From positions 4,154,001 through 4,218,000 of the forward strand of contig WLWP01000001.1 of the NCBI GenBank assembly GCA_012103505.1: a stretch of 64,000 bases of DNA, written 5' to 3'. The notes beneath the pieces were generated by a model, which saw nothing but the letters and a program-made list of their open reading frames with translations, was not told the origin of the DNA and did not search any database. The translations under genes and the position numbers were made by a program. The stretch is from Pseudomonadales bacterium. Lineage in GTDB: Bacteria > Pseudomonadota > Gammaproteobacteria > Pseudomonadales > Azotimanducaceae. Of this stretch, positions 25,423 to 34,634 are shown one piece after another. Every line of letters starts with the position of its first letter. Position 1 is the first letter of the stretch.

Positions 25423-27156
25423 TCAGAAGCTGTCATCGAGCATAGACATGACCGACGCTGAATCTGCCACCAAACCAGCTTCAAGCCCTTCTGCTTTTGG
25501 TAGTAAACGATCGAAGAAGAACCTAGCGGTCACTTTCTTAGCTTGACCAAACTCATCGTCCGGTGCGATCGCCGCCATCCGAGCCCAAAGCCACGCGAAC
25601 ATTGTGAGTCCTGTCAGTTCTAAATAATCGGTTGAGACAGCGCCGATGAGATTAGGATCTTCTGCTGACCGCTCGATAACTGAGCTGGTAACTCGGATAA
25701 GTCTGTCCAATGCTTCATTCAACGCGGGTTGGAATTCTTCTGCGACTTCGCTCTGCGCCATCATGTCGACGAACTGTCGTAGAGTCGCGCCGTTGTCGCG
25801 CATCACTTTGCGACCGAGAAGGTCGGCAGCTTGGACACCGTTGGTGCCTTCATAAATCTGCGCAATACGAGCGTCGCGGACAATTTGTTCAACACCCCAT
25901 TCTTTGATGTAGCCGTGGCCGCCGAACACTTGTTGCGCGTTGACCGCGCCCTCAAAGCCTTTGTCGCTGAGATAAGCTTTAGCGATTGGTGTGAGGAGCT
26001 CGCTCAAACGTCCTGCATCCTTATCGCCATTGAACTTTGCCAGGTCCAATTGCAGACCGACAAAAAGTGCGAAAGCTCGACCACCTTCGTTGTAGGCGCG
26101 CTGGCTAAGCAACATGCGGCGAACGTCCGGGTGCACAAGGAGGGAGTCAGCAGGGCCATCTGGGTTCTGTGCACCCGTCGATGCTCGACCTTGGAGGCGA
26201 TCTTTTGCATAGGCTGCTGCTTGTTGGTAGGCGAGGTCGCCGCTGCCGAGGCCTTGGAGACCAACCGACAAACGCTCGTAGTTCATCATAGTAAACATCG
26301 CAGCGAGACCCTGGTTTTCTTCGCCGAGCAGATATCCTGTCGCGCCGTCATAGTTGATGACGTTGGTCGCGCTCGCGCGAATCCCCATCTTGTGTTCAAT
26401 GGAGCCACTCGCCCAGCCGTTCCGCTCGCCAAGAGATCCATCTTCGTCGACGAGAAACTTTGGCACGATGAACAGCGAGATACCCTTGGTCCCGGGAGGT
26501 GCATCAGGCAGTTTTGCGAGAACGAGGTGAATGATGTTCTCGACCAGGTCGTGTTCACCGCCGGTGATAAAGATCTTAGTTCCTGTTATCGAGTAACTAC
26601 CATTGGCTTGGGGTTCGGCACGTGATCGCATGATGCCGAGGTCTGTGCCTGCGTGACTTTCTGTTAACGCCATCGCACCGGCCCACTCGCCGGAATACAT
26701 CTTCGGTAAATAGGTTTGCTTCTGTTCTGGCGTACCGTGCGTGTCGATAGCAAGGGTCGAGCCGACAGTGAGCGTGCCGTACAGGTAGAGACTCGAATTG
26801 GACGCCCATAACATCTCTTCGACTAGACAGGCCAGCATCTTTGGCATGCCCTGGCCGCCGAAGTCAGGATTACCAGCGATACCCAGCCATCCACCTTGGG
26901 CAACCTCTTGGTAAGCGTTCTTGAAAACGGCTGGTGTCGTGACAACCCCGTCTTCCCAGTGGGCACCTTCTTCGTCACCAATTTGATTGGTCGGCGCAAT
27001 CACTTCCGAGGTTAGGCGAGCGCCTTCCGCAACGATCGCTTGAGTCAGATCTTCTGAGAAATCACTCAGAGCTGGAATTTCTGACCAAATGTCTTGCACG
27101 CGGAAAAGGTCAAAGAGAAGAAACTTTGCGTCTTGTTCGGGAGCTTTGTAATCCAC
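25423..27156 (-). CDS. Acyl-CoA dehydrogenase, long form with C-terminal domain
   Basis: 577 residues if started at GTG 27156 (MDYKAPEQDAKFLLFDLFRV), which is the usual N-terminus of this group and has GAAGG 10 bases upstream; a TTG at 27177 is an alternative. The FAD/acyl-CoA core is clear: GAMALTESHAGTDLG, ITGTKIFITGGEHD, EHKMGIRASATN, NYERLSVGLQGLGSG, VFGGHGYIKEWGVEQ, RDARIAQIYEGTNGVQA (catalytic Glu region). The C-terminal approximately 110 residues form an extra helical domain. It catalyses alpha,beta-dehydrogenation of an acyl-CoA with electron transfer to ETF. Confidence 0.92.
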   Translation of the reverse strand: MDYKAPEQDAKFLLFDLFRVQDIWSEIPALSDFSEDLTQAIVAEGARLTSEVIAPTNQIGDEEGAHWEDGVVTTPAVFKNAYQEVAQGGWLGIAGNPDFGGQGMPKMLACLVEEMLWASNSSLYLYGTLTVGSTLAIDTHGTPEQKQTYLPKMYSGEWAGAMALTESHAGTDLGIMRSRAEPQANGSYSITGTKIFITGGEHDLVENIIHLVLAKLPDAPPGTKGISLFIVPKFLVDEDGSLGERNGWASGSIEHKMGIRASATNVINYDGATGYLLGEENQGLAAMFTMMNYERLSVGLQGLGSGDLAYQQAAAYAKDRLQGRASTGAQNPDGPADSLLVHPDVRRMLLSQRAYNEGGRAFALFVGLQLDLAKFNGDKDAGRLSELLTPIAKAYLSDKGFEGAVNAQQVFGGHGYIKEWGVEQIVRDARIAQIYEGTNGVQAADLLGRKVMRDNGATLRQFVDMMAQSEVAEEFQPALNEALDRLIRVTSSVIERSAEDPNLIGAVSTDYLELTGLTMFAWLWARMAAIAPDDEFGQAKKVTARFFFDRLLPKAEGLEAGLVADSASVMSMLDDSF

Positions 27157-27299
27157 GACTATACGGCCTTCGGTCAAGCGAGCCGCGTATTCTAACTGAC
27201 GATAAAGCGAGAGACGAATCTGTTTCTCGTTTGTTGGACCGCAAGCAATATCGCCCTATGGTGGCGGGGAAACTAAAAGTCTCGTGTTAGGATTTCGCG

Positions 27300-27701
27300 A
27301 TGGATGTAAGAATCGCAACCCTCCAGCAAATCAATGATCTGCCGTGGGGAACCTCGAGTAGCGATCTTGAGTCGGTGCTAGGGCTGGCAGACCAGATACT
27401 GGAGAACTACACCGGTGAGGTGGAGATGTTGTATGGGGACAGCTTCTATCGCTTCTTTAATGATCGATTAGTGGAAGCAACCTTTCCTGATGTATATCAA
27501 TTCCATGTTGACGGCATGCCGGTATTGTCAATGTTCGAATGGCTAGCTGGGTGTAAGGACGTGGTCGACATGGCCAAATTTCGAATTAGCCTCGCACATG
27601 GAATTGCCTATGACTATAGAGTTAGCAGCCAGGGTTCGATTACCGTATTTGAAGCCGGTCGTTGGGATGCACTTGTGCTGAACAACGTCGAAAAGTTCTG
27701 A
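27300..27701 (+). CDS. Conserved hypothetical protein
   Basis: 133 residues, no signal or membrane segment. It appears compact and alpha/beta (FYRFFNDRLVEATFPDVYQF, SMFEWLAGCKDVVDMAKFRI). I do not recognise a family. It sits alone between divergent acyl-CoA dehydrogenase and convergent lipoprotein genes. Confidence 0.65.
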   Translation: MDVRIATLQQINDLPWGTSSSDLESVLGLADQILENYTGEVEMLYGDSFYRFFNDRLVEATFPDVYQFHVDGMPVLSMFEWLAGCKDVVDMAKFRISLAHGIAYDYRVSSQGSITVFEAGRWDALVLNNVEKF

Positions 27702-27709
27702 TCCTGCGG

Positions 27710-28318
27710 CTAAGTGTCGTCGGACGAACTGGGGTTAGGGCAGGGATGTGCTGGTAGTTGTGGGTTGCAGGCGATGGTTTTGCGCAAAGCATTGGACCAA
27801 CTAGCAACCTCAGTCCTAGCGAGGGGCAGTGTCTCGAGGCGCCAAATACGAGTAATGGTGTAGAGCGATTGGTTACCACGAATGACTTTGATCATGGTCA
27901 CCAACGGCTTTCCGGTACGTTTATTTTTACCGCAAACAAGCATGCGCACGACACTCGGGTAACCGTTCTCGAATCCAGAAAAAATGGCGTGATCTCTGAA
28001 TTCATCGCAAAGTGATGATTGGTCATGTGCCCAGCCGTCGACGAATTCGAGTGGATCTGGTAACTGCTCTCCAGACATCGCCTCGACGGACAGTTTTTGT
28101 ACCCATTCTTCAGACGCGTCCGCTGGTAGGTATTCGGCAATACTTAAATTTGTATTGGTTGAACTGAGCACTTGTTGCCACCCAACAGGGATTTCTGTGT
28201 TGAGGTATTCACCCTGCCTGTTTGGGGACAGCGTCATCGTGTCAGCAGTCGCACAACCACTGAATATGGAGGTTACCAAGGCAGTTGCGGCAAACTTTGC
28301 GAGTAGGGTTATGTTCAT
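27710..28318 (-). CDS. Putative lipoprotein of unknown function
   Basis: 202 residues. The N-terminus MNITLLAKFAATALVTSIFS followed by GC is a lipoprotein signal with the lipobox FSGC at residues 19-22. The mature part is mixed alpha/beta and has two conserved-looking cysteines (LCDEF, MLVCGKN). No domain recognised. Starts 4 bp downstream of the nucleoside hydrolase gene on the same strand. Confidence 0.65.
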   Translation of the reverse strand: MNITLLAKFAATALVTSIFSGCATADTMTLSPNRQGEYLNTEIPVGWQQVLSSTNTNLSIAEYLPADASEEWVQKLSVEAMSGEQLPDPLEFVDGWAHDQSSLCDEFRDHAIFSGFENGYPSVVRMLVCGKNKRTGKPLVTMIKVIRGNQSLYTITRIWRLETLPLARTEVASWSNALRKTIACNPQLPAHPCPNPSSSDDT

Positions 28319-28322
28319 CTGC

Positions 28323-29201
28323 TTAGTAAACTTGTTCTACCACGGTCTTTACAAAGCGATTTGCACCATCTGTGACGAAACCTGTGCAATAAGTGTGATG
28401 GGGGCCTGAAAAGTTAGGATCGCAATCTAGTCGATCTGGATTCCGCGTGATCAGGTGACCACGCGATTCGTAATCAAACATGCTGCGATCTAGCAGCCAG
28501 GCGATGGTTGCTGAGTCCCAGGGGTGGAAGCCGTCGTCTACGGGAAACGTGCGAGTCCAGTAGTCGCACCAGGCGAGGGAATTGTCGTAAAAGTACTGCG
28601 CAGTCGAGCTGGGATTTTGCTTGATCGTTTCAAGGTCGGCGTGGGTGATGCAGACTTGGCTGGTAAGTTCGAAACCCATTAGCACGGTTGGGATGCCTGA
28701 GCTCAGCACCAGCTCCGTTGCGGTAACATCGTTCTCGAAATTGAAATCATGAACCGGTCCGGCTTCACCAATATAAAATTCTGCGCCGTTACTCCGGCCA
28801 GCCACGATCACCAGTTCATCAATATTCGCTATCACTTCCGGATGGCGCTGGATCAAGATACCGATGTTGGTTAGCGGTCCAATCGCCGCAATGGTGCAGC
28901 GTTCACCGCGGAGTTTGTCCGCTAAGAATTCCACCGCATCGTTAGTCGCTGCAGAAGTGTCCATATTGACACCAGCGCCTTTGATAACAGGCACCTCCAC
29001 TTCTTTCAAAGACACAAGCTCGCTGGCTACTCGATAGACCTCTTCAATGGGTCCGTTGCCATAGACGCAAGTGACGCCGAGCAAATTGATATCGGCGTTA
29101 TTAATTGCCTCGACGATCGCGAACCCGTCGTCTATGTCTCTGGGCCTACCTTCATGCCAAACACCCAACGCCACATCGGTATCGATGATTAAGTTTGTCA
29201 T
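28323..29201 (-). CDS. Inosine-uridine-preferring nucleoside hydrolase family protein
   Basis: 292 residues. The calcium-binding N-terminus is IDTDVALG ... RDIDDGFA, a variant of DxDxxxDD with an insertion of about 10 residues between the acidic clusters. GPLTNIGILIQRHPEV and VIVAGRSNG fit the family. Enzymes of this fold hydrolyse N-glycosidic bonds of nucleosides. It overlaps the upstream MtnK-like kinase gene by 4 bp, so nucleoside cleavage and phosphorylation of the released sugar may be coupled. Confidence 0.87.
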   Translation of the reverse strand: MTNLIIDTDVALGVWHEGRPRDIDDGFAIVEAINNADINLLGVTCVYGNGPIEEVYRVASELVSLKEVEVPVIKGAGVNMDTSAATNDAVEFLADKLRGERCTIAAIGPLTNIGILIQRHPEVIANIDELVIVAGRSNGAEFYIGEAGPVHDFNFENDVTATELVLSSGIPTVLMGFELTSQVCITHADLETIKQNPSSTAQYFYDNSLAWCDYWTRTFPVDDGFHPWDSATIAWLLDRSMFDYESRGHLITRNPDRLDCDPNFSGPHHTYCTGFVTDGANRFVKTVVEQVY

Positions 29202-30172
29202 GCGAGGGCCAATTCTTTTGCGGTCGAGGCAAGGCTAATCTTCTCACCGTCATCCATCGAGAGTGGTAGCTGCGCGACACCAAAGAGTCGTCGAAGAATT
29301 TCGACGCCTGCGAACTGTCCGGCCAAGGTGTTCGAGAAACCTGGGGGACCTTGATAATTATCCAAGAGCGATGCCACCTGAGGGTGAGAAAAACCAGCGA
29401 ACAAAAGATGCGCCCAAAGCACACCGACGTCGAATTCTGCCGGACCGTAAAATGCGAACTCCGGGTCGATTACTGCGAATGATCCTGAAGGGGTGCTGAG
29501 CCAACTGCCGGGATAAAAGTCACCGTGCAAGAGGCACCCATTTTTGGTCTCCTCACAGAGATAGCGCTGACCGAGTTGCATGGCTTGATCTCTGAGATCT
29601 CGTGTTAACAAGACCTCCCACACCTCGGTGAGCGCGGAACTAAATTCCAAGCCGTTTTCTTTTTGAAATGGCAGAGCAAAGATGTGTTCGTGATTGAGTT
29701 GCCGCATGGCTTTGTTTAGAAAATCGTTTGGATCCGCAACGTCGACTGCATGCAGATCGGAGAGCCAGGACAGAAGGACTGCGATGGTTTGGTTTGTGTC
29801 TGTGGCGCTTGGGGCATACAGCGTCGTGAGGTCGGATGCGGAACCGAGGTCTTCTAAACACAGCGTGTGACTCGTAGCATCGAAGCCGATGACCGTTGGC
29901 GTCTGTTCGGCGAGAGCAGTCTCAGCTATAGCCGCATAGAATGCGCGCTCGACCTCAATTCGCTCGATGGGTGCAGGTATACCAGGATACTTGGCCACGT
30001 AAGGTAGTGACTGCTTTAAGATCATAGAACCACCGCTTGCTAGCGTCGCTCGTCTGACCCAGTTCATGTTCCCCTCGCCTGCAGGCGTGAGCTCCATGAA
30101 TTCGTCACTGTCCTCTATCCAAGCGAGAGTGCGGGCAAGCTGGCTAAGTTGCGGAAGGTCTGGGTCTGGCAT
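29198..30172 (-). CDS. APH-fold sugar kinase, MtnK-like
   Basis: 324 residues. GEGNMNWVRR, ILKQSLPYVAKY and the catalytic LLHGDFYPGSWL with VIDPEFAFYGP are close to 5-methylthioribose kinase motifs (KQALPYVR, HGDLHTGS, VIDPEFAFYGP). MtnK phosphorylates methylthioribose C1. Linked by a 4-bp overlap to a nucleoside hydrolase, it could phosphorylate the freed ribose or methylthioribose. No mtnA, mtnB or mtnD is nearby, so methionine salvage is not proven. Confidence 0.8.
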   Translation of the reverse strand: MPDPDLPQLSQLARTLAWIEDSDEFMELTPAGEGNMNWVRRATLASGGSMILKQSLPYVAKYPGIPAPIERIEVERAFYAAIAETALAEQTPTVIGFDATSHTLCLEDLGSASDLTTLYAPSATDTNQTIAVLLSWLSDLHAVDVADPNDFLNKAMRQLNHEHIFALPFQKENGLEFSSALTEVWEVLLTRDLRDQAMQLGQRYLCEETKNGCLLHGDFYPGSWLSTPSGSFAVIDPEFAFYGPAEFDVGVLWAHLLFAGFSHPQVASLLDNYQGPPGFSNTLAGQFAGVEILRRLFGVAQLPLSMDDGEKISLASTAKELALA

Positions 30173-30173
30173 A

Positions 30174-31106
30174 TTAGTGGATGGCGACCGGGTTTATGAC
30201 GGCTTGTACCGCGCCTTCGAAGCGAGGTTGGCCGAGTACAAATAAGAATTCCGTAACCCCATCTTTAGCAAGCTCTCTGCTGTCCATGTTCTCCAATACA
30301 TAGACACCATTCTTAGCCAAAAGCTCCGGATGCACGGGAAACATTTCTCCTTCAGTTTCGGCCGGAATCACTTCCAGAGCCCAATTATCAGCGCCAACGG
30401 CCACGACGCCCTGCTTGGCTAGATAGCGCGCGCCGCTCATACCGAGGCCAGGTTGTCCCGACATGAATCGGTTTGGATCAGATTCCATGATATCGAGCCA
30501 CCCGGTATGCAGAAGGACAACGTCGCCACTTTCGATTTCTAGTCCGGCAGCTTTGGCGGCTCGCTCGATTTCGGGTTGGTTGATGGCAGTCCCTTCAGGT
30601 ACTGGGTTTTGTCCGAGAAGCTTTGTCATGTCGAGGAGAATCCCACGCGTCACGATAGGTGGGAGTTCGTGGATAGAAAACTTGGTGAGTCCTTTCGGCG
30701 TGATGAAATCGCGAGCGTGGGTCGCGTTGTAATAAACGTGGTTTTCGCCCATGTGACCTAGCCCATCGATTTGGCTGCCGATGCCCATCCAGAGGTTCAT
30801 AAGGTCATCGTTACCCGTTGCTTTGTTGCTACCTAGCGGCGTCCCGGTGCCGTCGTCTAGTTGCAAAATTGTCATCGAGTAGGATCGCGGCGGATATGCA
30901 GGTGAAGTTGGTCCGGTGGTTACACCTAAACGGTAGGTCTTGCCGTTTTTAACCAGACGCGTTGCCTGCAATACTTTTTCAGGACTGAGGTTGTTGATTG
31001 CACCAAGCGTGTCATCTGGTCCGTACTTGGATTTAGGCACTTCCGCCTGTGCTGGGATGCAAAACCATGCGCACACTGAAAGGATTAGTAAGCAAGTCTT
31101 TTTCAT
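30174..31106 (-). CDS. Exported cyclase family protein (kynurenine formamidase-like fold)
   Basis: 310 residues with a signal peptide (MKKTCLLILSVCAWFCIPAQA). Motifs GAINNLSPEKV, IDGLGHMG (variant of the HxGTHxDxxxH metal site) and VVLLHTGWLDIM match the cyclase/KynB superfamily. Such enzymes hydrolyse amide or lactone bonds using a zinc or manganese ion. The precise reaction is unknown; it is unlikely to be the tryptophan-pathway KynB because it is exported. 1 bp from the MtnK-like gene on the same strand. Confidence 0.85.
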   Translation of the reverse strand: MKKTCLLILSVCAWFCIPAQAEVPKSKYGPDDTLGAINNLSPEKVLQATRLVKNGKTYRLGVTTGPTSPAYPPRSYSMTILQLDDGTGTPLGSNKATGNDDLMNLWMGIGSQIDGLGHMGENHVYYNATHARDFITPKGLTKFSIHELPPIVTRGILLDMTKLLGQNPVPEGTAINQPEIERAAKAAGLEIESGDVVLLHTGWLDIMESDPNRFMSGQPGLGMSGARYLAKQGVVAVGADNWALEVIPAETEGEMFPVHPELLAKNGVYVLENMDSRELAKDGVTEFLFVLGQPRFEGAVQAVINPVAIH

Positions 31107-31154
31107 GACAACTCCTGTTAGTCATAGAGGATCGAGGATCGGATCCGAACCAGG

Positions 31155-32564
31155 TTAAGAAAGTTCGGCGGTCAGTTTGCCATAGATGCCACCAAAGGCA
31201 CCGTTACTCATGATGACGACATGCCGCTTCTTACCACTCTCGTTCGCTTCCGACGAATGTTTGAGGATGGCGCTCACAATTGCGTCATGCTTGTCCAACA
31301 TCGTCGCTGGAATGACACAGTTTTGCTGTACTTCGGACAAGTCCCAATTGATGTTTTCGCCGCGAAACCAGATGACCTGGTCAGCGGCTGCGCAACACGT
31401 CGTCAGATCTTGACGGAGGGTGCCAAGCGACATCGTATGAGTTCGTGGTTCGATCACGGCGATGATCTCGTTGCTGCCAACAGCTTTGCGCAAGCCTTCA
31501 AGAGTTGTACGGATGGCCGTGGGGTGGTGCGCGAAATCATCGTAAAGGACAAAGTGTTCGTCCTCGTAGATGGTCTCTAGACGACGCTTGACCCCACCAA
31601 ACTCGCTCAACGCCTGGATGGCGTGCTCGATGGGAACGCCAACATGTCGGGCAGCACCGATGGCGTTAAGTGCGTTGTGTTGGTTGTGTTTGCCGAGGAG
31701 CTGCCAGTTCACTTGGCCCTGACTTTCGCCGTTGAGGAGCACATCAAAGCTTGCGCCATCACTGGCTGTTTCGCCGACCGACCATACTCCGCCAGTGTCT
31801 CCTTCCAGGGGTTTCTTAATCTGTGCTTCACCCACACGCGCGACTTCTGACCAGGTACCCATCGCCAAGACTTCATCAATGTTGTCGTCGGCGCTCGGAG
31901 CCAGTACCAACCCTGTAGCGGGGACCGTGCGTAACAGGTGATGGAACTGAGTTTGTATTGCGCCGATATCCGGAAAGATGTCGGCGTGATCGTATTCAAG
32001 ATTGTTCAATATCAGGGTACGTGGACGGTAGTGCACAAACTTGGACCGACGATCGAAATAGCTGGTGTCGTATTCGTCAGCTTCGACAACGAAGAACGGC
32101 GATGCACCCAAGCGCGCCGAGTGGTCGAAATTCAATGGTGCGCCACCGATGAGATATCCGGGAGACATCCCCGCATGTTCCAAGATCCAAGCGACCATAC
32201 TCGACGTGGTGGTCTTACCGTGGGTCCCTGCTGCGGCAATTACCCATCGACCTTGTAGAACCACCTCACCGAGCCACTGGGCGCCAGAGGTATAGGGTAA
32301 TCCAGACTCAAGCACGTACTCGACGGCCTCGTGTCCGCGTGGCAAACCGGCGTTGCCAACAACCACTAGGTCAGGCGCAGGTTCAAGTTGTTTCGGGTCG
32401 AAGCCTTCATAAACCTCGATGTCGGCAGCCGCGAGTTGATCACTCATGGGTGGGTAGACCGCTTGGTCGGAACCCGTGACGCGGAATCCCATCTCTTTCG
32501 CAAGCTGGGCAAGGCTGCCCATGAGGGTGCCACCAATGCCGAGAAAATAGATGTGTTGGCTCAT
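31155..32564 (-). CDS. mpl: UDP-N-acetylmuramate:L-alanyl-gamma-D-glutamyl-meso-diaminopimelate ligase
   Basis: 469 residues. A Mur ligase with IYFLGIGGTLMGSLAQLAKE at the start, the ATP loop AAGTHGKTTTSSM, and YDDFAHHPTAIRTTLEGLR in the C-terminal domain; these match Mpl, not MurC. Mpl reattaches recycled tripeptide to UDP-MurNAc in peptidoglycan recycling. Length matches E. coli Mpl (457). Its start overlaps the 182-residue membrane protein gene by 4 bp. Confidence 0.94.
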   Translation of the reverse strand: MSQHIYFLGIGGTLMGSLAQLAKEMGFRVTGSDQAVYPPMSDQLAAADIEVYEGFDPKQLEPAPDLVVVGNAGLPRGHEAVEYVLESGLPYTSGAQWLGEVVLQGRWVIAAAGTHGKTTTSSMVAWILEHAGMSPGYLIGGAPLNFDHSARLGASPFFVVEADEYDTSYFDRRSKFVHYRPRTLILNNLEYDHADIFPDIGAIQTQFHHLLRTVPATGLVLAPSADDNIDEVLAMGTWSEVARVGEAQIKKPLEGDTGGVWSVGETASDGASFDVLLNGESQGQVNWQLLGKHNQHNALNAIGAARHVGVPIEHAIQALSEFGGVKRRLETIYEDEHFVLYDDFAHHPTAIRTTLEGLRKAVGSNEIIAVIEPRTHTMSLGTLRQDLTTCCAAADQVIWFRGENINWDLSEVQQNCVIPATMLDKHDAIVSAILKHSSEANESGKKRHVVIMSNGAFGGIYGKLTAELS

Positions 32565-33109
32565 AAGCTAGTCGTCACCTGGGTGATCGCAATCGTGAAA
32601 ATCATTACGAACAGGGCTGCGGCAACACCCAAACCAAGTGAGATCTCAAGCGCTTTGTGCAGGATGAATCCGAATGTACCGACCGTCCAAAAAAACATGC
32701 CAAGGAACGCGATCTGACTGAGTGCCGGACTTACTAGCGTGGCGATTAATATCCCCAGAGTAGAGACTGAAGTAAGAATGATGTCTGTGCCAAACACCGC
32801 GGTTAGAGTTTGGTAGAGCCGGCTGTTCAAACTCATCAGTGCAAGAATGAGCCACACCAAGCCTGCGGTACTTGCTTGGGAGACGACGACGCTGGTGACC
32901 AGATTGAATTCGCTGGAGACGATTTCAACATCCATAACGTCTGTCGGGGGTGGCGGTGGCAAAATGGTTTGCAAGAAGGAAGAGGCTATCAAAGAGGTCA
33001 GAGCACTCGCGAATATGACAATAGCGAGCAGTGTCGTGTTAGCCGGGACCGAATCAGGTCCGCCCCTAAAAATACAGATACGCCAGAAAACCAATAGGAT
33101 CGCTGTCAT
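32561..33109 (-). CDS. Membrane protein of unknown function, four to five helices
   Basis: 182 residues. Several hydrophobic stretches (AIVIFASALTSLIASSFL, GLVWLILALMSL, LTSVSTLGILIATLVSP, IAFLGMFFWTVGTF, GVAAALFVMIFTIAI) with a short PPPPP in the first loop. The layout resembles YIP1-like membrane proteins, but I would not assign it. It overlaps mpl by 4 bp and should be co-expressed with it. Preceded by a 138-bp gap to the divergent phosphofructokinase gene. Confidence 0.7.
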   Translation of the reverse strand: MTAILLVFWRICIFRGGPDSVPANTTLLAIVIFASALTSLIASSFLQTILPPPPPTDVMDVEIVSSEFNLVTSVVVSQASTAGLVWLILALMSLNSRLYQTLTAVFGTDIILTSVSTLGILIATLVSPALSQIAFLGMFFWTVGTFGFILHKALEISLGLGVAAALFVMIFTIAITQVTTSL

Positions 33110-33247
33110 GCTTGCCTCAAACTTGTATGATGAAATTGTCGCATAAAAGTTCGAAACATTAGGCTTTTTCAGCGACTCAATTGCTAGGCCGCGTGATTCT
33201 GCACGTGGTTCTGTTTGTTCACTAGAGGAACCTTACTAAGGGAAACT

Positions 33248-34507
33248 ATGGCCAAAGCCAACGCTTTTTATGCCCAGTCTGGGGGTGTAACTGCCGTCAT
33301 CAATGCGACCGCATGCGGAGTGATAGAGACTGCCCGTAAAAACAGAGACACGATCGCTAAAGTCTACGCAGGGCGCAACGGTATTTTAGGAGCGCTAAAC
33401 GAAGAGCTCATAGATACAAGTAAGGAAGGTACGAAAGCGATCGCTGGTTTGCGACAAACACCAAGCGGCGCGTTTGGCTCATGTCGGTACAAACTCAAGT
33501 CGGTTGAAGAAAATGCCCGTGAGTACAACCGGCTGATCGATGTCTTCAAGGCGCACAACATTCGCTATTTCTTCTACAACGGTGGTGGAGATTCACAAGA
33601 TACTGCTAACAAGGTAGCCCAACTTAGCGCTTCCAAAGGGTACGAAATGCAATGCATAGGCGTACCGAAAACCGTAGATAATGACTTACCGTTTACGGAT
33701 TGTTGTCCTGGATTTGGCTCCGTGGCCAAATATGTTGCGATTTCAACCCGAGAGGCAGCGCTTGATGTCGCATCGATGTGCGAGACATCTACCAAGATCT
33801 TCGTCCTCGAAGTTATGGGGCGACATGCAGGATGGATCGCTGCAGCAGCCGGGCTTGCACAAGAACAAAAGGGCGATGCGCCGCATATTATCTTGCTGCC
33901 TGAAGTGCCGTTTCAGCAGGCAAAATTTATCCGCAAAGTGAAAGAGTCGGTGAAGGATTGTGGTTATTGCGTCATCGTCGTTTCTGAAGGTGCACAGTAT
34001 AAAGATGGAACCTTCCTCGCAGATTCAGGTGCAGGCAAAGACGCGTTTGGGCATACCCAGCTTGGGGGTGTGGCGCCGATGATCGCGGAGTTGATCAAAT
34101 CAAAAACAGGTTACAAATATCATTGGGCGGTGGCGGATTATCTGCAGCGCGCAGCGCGACATATCGCGTCTGCTACGGATGTTGAGCAAGCTTATGCCTT
34201 GGGTAAGGCAGCGGTCGAGTTCGCTGTTGCAGGGAAAACGGCGGTGATGCCAACGATTGTGCGGACGAGTGACAAGCCATATCGGTGGAAGATTGGTGAA
34301 GCTAAGTTGTCACGGGTCGCTAACGTCGAACGCAAGATGCCTAAGAACTTTATCAGCAGCGATGGCTTTGGAATCACTGCGTCAGCTCGTCGCTATCTTG
34401 CACCATTGATTGCCGGGGAAGACTACCCGAGCTATCGAGATGGGCTTCCTCAGTATGTTCGTCTCAAGAATGAGTTGGTAAAGAAAAGGCTGCCAGCCAA
34501 GTGGTGA
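33248..34507 (+). CDS. pfp: Pyrophosphate-dependent 6-phosphofructokinase
   Basis: 419 residues from the ATG at 33248 with GGGAA 4 bases upstream. PFK motifs: FYNGGGDSQDTANKV, GVPKTVDNDLPFTDCCPGFG, EVMGRHAGWIAA. The Asp in GGGDS and the Lys of PKTVDND at these places are the marks of PPi-dependent enzymes; ATP-PFKs have GGDGS and GxPGTIDND. It runs glycolysis reversibly on PPi. The pairing with a membrane pyrophosphatase 7 kb away suggests PPi is a working energy currency here. Confidence 0.92.
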   Translation: MAKANAFYAQSGGVTAVINATACGVIETARKNRDTIAKVYAGRNGILGALNEELIDTSKEGTKAIAGLRQTPSGAFGSCRYKLKSVEENAREYNRLIDVFKAHNIRYFFYNGGGDSQDTANKVAQLSASKGYEMQCIGVPKTVDNDLPFTDCCPGFGSVAKYVAISTREAALDVASMCETSTKIFVLEVMGRHAGWIAAAAGLAQEQKGDAPHIILLPEVPFQQAKFIRKVKESVKDCGYCVIVVSEGAQYKDGTFLADSGAGKDAFGHTQLGGVAPMIAELIKSKTGYKYHWAVADYLQRAARHIASATDVEQAYALGKAAVEFAVAGKTAVMPTIVRTSDKPYRWKIGEAKLSRVANVERKMPKNFISSDGFGITASARRYLAPLIAGEDYPSYRDGLPQYVRLKNELVKKRLPAKW

Positions 34508-34634
34508 AGGTGATTGTCCTCTGACTGAGTAGTCCTTGGCCCATTTGCCCGTATCTGGGAAGTTCTACATAGCTCAGTGTCTTTCCGTCCTTGGAAGAGG
34601 TTATCCTCTACGACTCACCAGCTGGAGGACGAGA

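Noticed and set aside
25831-26625. 264-codon open frame on the plus strand inside the acyl-CoA dehydrogenase gene
   Set aside because: It is antisense to a strongly conserved enzyme, has no family resemblance and no good ribosome binding site; it mirrors the codon pattern of the real gene.
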